Below are positions 63,351 to 64,000 of a stretch of DNA of 64,000 nt, piece after piece. The stretch covers positions 10,644,733 through 10,708,732 of the forward strand of contig OW285188.1 of the NCBI GenBank assembly GCA_935421135.1, in the 5' to 3' direction. Position numbers and translations under genes: made by a program. Numbering within the stretch: the first letter of the stretch is position 1; every line of letters begins with the position of its first letter. The stretch is from Bugulina stolonifera. Its lineage: Eukaryota; Bryozoa; Gymnolaemata; Cheilostomatida; Bugulidae. The notes beneath the pieces are model-generated. The model did not search any database. It worked only from the letters and a program-made list of their open reading frames with translations, and was not told where the DNA came from.

Positions 63351-63694
63351 ATATATATTCAGTGTTCGAATTGGAAAAATTGAGGTGGGTACACGGTACA
63401 TGTAATCTTGGAGATTAGTATTGTAAGTATAGCTATCCACTTAATCTTATGGTAGCCAAGAAATTAGTGACTTACTACAATAAAAAAAAGTAGTACTCTG
63501 GTGAGGATTGAACTTGAGACCTTATGGATGAGTGTCAAGCACTCTACCACTACGCTATCAGGTTCACAACAACTGTATGGGGAAAACTAGCTATTAAAAT
63601 GAGGGTACACACTTGCTAGCCGTATAACCACCAAAATTGAGGTGGGTACACACCGTATACTCCCATATAACCACACTTCGAATACTGTATATAT
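63351..63694. mobile_element. Short element with terminal inverted repeats and an internal tRNA-like head
   Basis: The left end ATATATTCAGTGTTCGAA and the inverse of the right end (ATATATACAGTATTCGAA) match at 16 of 18 positions. Inside, TTGAGGTGGGTACAC occurs twice (63381 and about 63638). A tRNA-like segment on the minus strand (63495-63570) reads GATAGCGTAGTGGTAGAGTG, then a B-box-like AGTTCAATCC. It may be a SINE inserted in a MITE or a composite element. Confidence 0.5.
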
Positions 63695-63784
63695 TCATTG
63701 CATTGCAATTGTCTATGTAGTAAACTGTCACTTATATACATGTACTTATAATGTGCATTACTGAGCAATTATGTCCTTTTTATA

Positions 63785-64000
63785 CCCATGTAAAGAGGGC
63801 CGACCTCTCAGAATTACTTGATATTGATTTTGCACATGAATTAGATGATTTTAAGCATCTTTTATTGAACCCGACCTATTTTGTTGTGCAATTTCCGGAC
63901 GATGCTACGTCGTCTTTTTACGACACTACGTGGGCCTTTTTACTGGAACTTCCTCCGGAGGTTCTTATACTATATAAAGCACATTGTTTTTATGTTCAGT
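63785..64000 (+). mobile_element. LTR- or promoter-like sequence at the right edge
   Basis: The base composition changes to GC- and CpG-richer sequence with GGCCGACC, CGACGT-like words, the palindrome CCTCCGGAGG and a TATA box in ACTATATAAAGC about 25 bp from the window end. It resembles the block at 24290-24800 in composition and in GGCCGACC. It could be the 5' LTR of a retrotransposon that continues beyond the window, or a core promoter. Confidence 0.35.

Noticed and set aside
63495..63570. Candidate tRNA gene on the minus strand
   Set aside because: A- and B-box words are present, but the T stem and acceptor stem do not pair, so a SINE head is more likely.

Overview
The window is a stretch of AT-rich nuclear DNA from an animal. 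It carries seven protein-coding genes split by spliceosomal introns with GT...AG borders, in both orientations. NCBP1, RSL24D1, MAD1L1, ZC3H3, IARS1 and a TMEM248-like gene can all be named from protein similarity. The animal-type gene set, short introns (mostly 60-1000 nt) and low GC suggest a compact genome of an early-branching invertebrate such as a sponge. That placement is an inference; nothing in the sequence names the species.

Layout. 426-2499 (-): first six coding exons of NCBP1, which continues off the left edge. 2807-4421 (+): RSL24D1, complete in five exons and head-to-head with NCBP1 across a 307-bp shared promoter. 7245-15327 (-): MAD1L1, complete in 14 exons (723 aa), with several minisatellites in its introns. 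15328-24938: about 9.6 kb without a recognised host gene, filled with decayed repeats, a remnant of a transposon-associated protein, a two-copy 670-bp tandem repeat and an LTR-like block. 24939-30438 (+): ZC3H3 (639 aa, five CCCH zinc fingers). 31399-37880 (-): a nine-exon gene that joins a Cys-rich N-terminal region, an F-box and a ubiquitin-conjugating (UBC) fold whose catalytic Cys position is Gly. 42502-55670 (+): IARS1, complete in 23 exons (1223 aa), with a 2-kb DNA transposon in intron 1 and a tandem array of duplicated 3' splice sites before exon 16. 57842-61017 (-): a TMEM248-family membrane protein. 61018-64000: SINE-like and MITE-like repeats, a 181-bp palindrome and an LTR/promoter-like end.

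The genes are mostly housekeeping and do not form one pathway. NCBP1 and ZC3H3 act in nuclear mRNA processing and export, RSL24D1 in 60S ribosome assembly, IARS1 in translation and MAD1L1 in the spindle checkpoint. The best candidate for something little described is the F-box/inactive-E2 fusion. The most unusual DNA structure is the in-frame splice-acceptor array of IARS1. Exon borders were worked out by hand from GT/AG signals, codon phase and remembered family sequences; no transcript evidence was available.
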